This document shows positions 7,098-8,047 of a stretch of 8,047 nt of DNA, piece after piece. Below the pieces are notes generated by a model, which was given only the letters and a program-made list of their open reading frames with translations, did no database searches and had not been told where the DNA came from. The position numbers and the translations under genes were made by a program. How positions within the stretch are numbered: the first letter of the stretch is position 1; every line of letters starts with the position of its first letter. Origin of the DNA: Elusimicrobiota bacterium (GTDB lineage Bacteria; CG03; SLGR01; PWQF01); NCBI GenBank assembly GCA_003558145.1, contig PWMP01000007.1, positions 1-8,047 on the forward strand. Direction: 5' to 3'.

Positions 7098-7466
7098 TTA
7101 TATAAATTTTTTAACTTCATTGGAAATGTCATCCGGCCGGCAGGGTTTGGAAAGATAGCTGCTGCAACCGCTCTGGATAGCCTTTTTTCTGTCTCCGCTC
7201 ATAGCATGAGCAGTGAGCGCTATAACCGGCAGCAGGGCAAACTTTTCATCTCCGCGGATTTCTTTAACAACGTCCCATCCACTCATTTCGGGCAGAGCCA
7301 GGTCAAGTAAAACAAGGTCGGGAGATACATCGCGAAGTTTTTCAAGTCCCTCCCGTCCTGTTTCAGCTGTAATTGTTATATATCCTTCTTTTTCTAGCAC
7401 AGTTACGGCTATTTCACTGTTGTAAGGGTTATCCTCAATAATCAGAATTGTTTTTTTTTCGGCCAT
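7098..7466 (-). CDS. Single-domain response regulator (CheY/DivK-like receiver)
   Basis: This 122-residue stand-alone receiver has no output domain. Conserved residues are the acidic pair E11-D12 in ILIIEDN, phospho-acceptor D55 in LVLLDLALPEMSGWD, T85 in ALTAHAM and K107 in LSKPC. The ALTAHAMSGDRKKA block and the DNPYN start are typical of DivK-like receivers and of receiver domains found in hybrid kinases. It probably works as a phosphate shuttle, a sink or an allosteric modulator for the kinase encoded five bases downstream. That role is inferred from position. The ATG at 7466 must be the start: an in-frame TAA lies four codons upstream and no other start codon lies between. No Shine-Dalgarno precedes it, and a promoter-like element ends only about ten bases before the ATG. 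Codons 3-6 contain an unbroken run of nine A. Confidence 0.93.
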   Translation of the reverse strand: MAEKKTILIIEDNPYNSEIAVTVLEKEGYITITAETGREGLEKLRDVSPDLVLLDLALPEMSGWDVVKEIRGDEKFALLPVIALTAHAMSGDRKKAIQSGCSSYLSKPCRPDDISNEVKKFI

Positions 7467-7475
7467 GATGAAAGT

Positions 7476-7504
7476 ATATTATACTAAATTACTTTCCAAG
7501 TCAA
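7476..7504 (-). promoter_or_regulatory. Promoter-like element directly before the receiver/kinase operon
   Basis: On the minus strand, TTGACT (7499-7504) is followed after 17 bases by TAATAT (7476-7481). Read differently, a perfect TATAAT (7478-7483) follows after 15 bases. The -10 is inside an odd-length palindrome, GTATA-A-TATAC. Transcription would begin within about five bases of the ATG at 7466, so the mRNA would be nearly leaderless. This is the best consensus match in the window. It marks a probable operon boundary after pilC, although no terminator is visible there. Confidence 0.5.
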
Positions 7505-7526
7505 TCAGAGGGTCCAGACGGGAAAC

Positions 7527-8047
7527 CTACATCATAGTGCTCATCTCAAATATAGGCAAGAACATAGCTATAACTATAGCCCCGACAACAACTCCCATTA
7601 CCACCATAATAATGGGCTCAATCATAGAAGTTAATCCTGCAACCGCAGTATCCACCTCTGAATCATAAAAATCAGCTATTTTCGTAAGCATGGTGTCAAG
7701 ATTACCCGTTTCTTCTCCCACGGTAATCATCTGCATTACCATTGGGGGAAAAACACCGCTCTCCGCAAGGGGTGTAGCTATTTTTTCACCTTCTCTTATT
7801 GATTCTCTTGAATCCAGCACTGCCTTTTCCACAACGCTGTTTCCGGAAGTTTTTGCCACAGTTTCTAAAGCTTCCAATATGGGAACACCGCTTTTTACAA
7901 GAGTTCCAAAAGTTCTGGTAAACTTGGCAACTGCAACCTTGCGGAGAAGATCTCCGAATACAGGAAGTTTCAGGAACAAAGCGTCAATTTTATATCTTCC
8001 AAGTTCGGTTTTGCGAAATTGTCCAAAACCTACAAAGAAAATTACAA
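7527..8047 (-). CDS. pilC: Type IV pilus / type II secretion inner-membrane platform protein, PilC/GspF family (N-terminus outside window)
   Basis: The C-terminal 173 or so codons of a protein normally near 400 residues are visible. The frame is open at the right edge. The apparent short start at 7979 is internal: the sequence continues upstream through the family motif ELGRYKIDALFLKLPVFGD. The second cytoplasmic T2SSF domain follows, with AKFTRTFGTLVKSGVPILEA, PPMVMQMITVGEETGNLD and ADFYDSEVD. It ends in a conserved EPIIMVVMGVVVGAIVIAMF membrane segment and the tail LPIFEMSTMM. Proteins of this family form the inner-membrane platform that couples the assembly ATPase to pilin or pseudopilin extrusion. 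PilC and GspF cannot be separated for certain on this fragment; the wording of the motifs leans towards PilC. It is followed 60 bases later by the receiver gene on the same strand, with no visible terminator between. Confidence 0.88.
   Translation of the reverse strand, partial: VIFFVGFGQFRKTELGRYKIDALFLKLPVFGDLLRKVAVAKFTRTFGTLVKSGVPILEALETVAKTSGNSVVEKAVLDSRESIREGEKIATPLAESGVFPPMVMQMITVGEETGNLDTMLTKIADFYDSEVDTAVAGLTSMIEPIIMVVMGVVVGAIVIAMFLPIFEMSTMM

Noticed and set aside
794..7668. Plus-strand open frames of about 60-114 codons throughout the window
   Set aside because: All lie antisense to well-supported minus-strand genes, have no recognisable domains and are rich in the biased residues expected of shadow frames.
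7527..7979. A complete 150-residue protein starting at 7979
   Set aside because: The frame continues upstream to the window edge with the PilC/GspF motif ELGRYKIDA, so this is an internal TTG of a longer gene.

Overview
All nine genes that can be supported lie on the minus strand, so the window reads from right to left. No tRNA, rRNA, CRISPR array, insertion sequence or other mobile element is visible. Coding density is high: the longest gap is 75 bases, so there is no gene-free stretch over 300 bases. By eye, base composition is moderately AT-rich and even throughout, with no island of foreign composition. A PilC/GspF secretion or pilus platform protein and a kinase with an extracytoplasmic sensor suggest a Gram-negative-type (diderm) bacterium. 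The mix of genes (PHP phosphatase plus a membrane-anchored TPR protein, fused PabB-PabC, stand-alone receiver with an HD-GYP regulator) is what I would expect from an uncultivated or delta-proteobacterial/Omnitrophota-like lineage. That placement is inference with low confidence.

Right part (8047 to 7527): the C-terminal half of a type IV pilus / type II secretion inner-membrane platform protein (PilC/GspF family). Middle right (7466 to 4189): a three-gene signalling cassette. It holds a single-domain CheY/DivK-like receiver, a membrane histidine kinase (two TM segments, Cache-like sensor, HAMP, HisKA, HATPase) and a response regulator with an HD-GYP cyclic-di-GMP phosphodiesterase output. 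All phosphotransfer and phosphodiesterase signature residues are present, so the cassette looks able to turn an external signal into a drop in c-di-GMP. Its position just downstream of pilC makes pilus or secretion control a reasonable but unproven target.

Middle left (4170 to 1384): a fused aminodeoxychorismate synthase component I / aminodeoxychorismate lyase (PabB-PabC, folate pathway), a DJ-1/YajL-type protein and an FxsA-family membrane protein. The DJ-1 stop directly abuts the FxsA start. Left end (1308 to 1): a PHP-domain metal-dependent phosphoesterase, then, one base after its stop, a TM-anchored TPR protein of the YfgM/TPR_21 type, cut by the window edge.

Regulatory reading: three gaps (before the receiver, before the HD-GYP gene and before the PHP gene) each hold a promoter-like TTGnnn, 17 bases, TAATAT pattern on the minus strand. 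The one before the receiver sits so close to the ATG that the mRNA would be almost leaderless, and an in-frame stop rules out an earlier start. No defence system or clearly new class of system is evident. The most interesting items are the signalling cassette, the leaderless receiver gene and the in-frame, SD-less junction between the HD-GYP and PabB-PabC genes.
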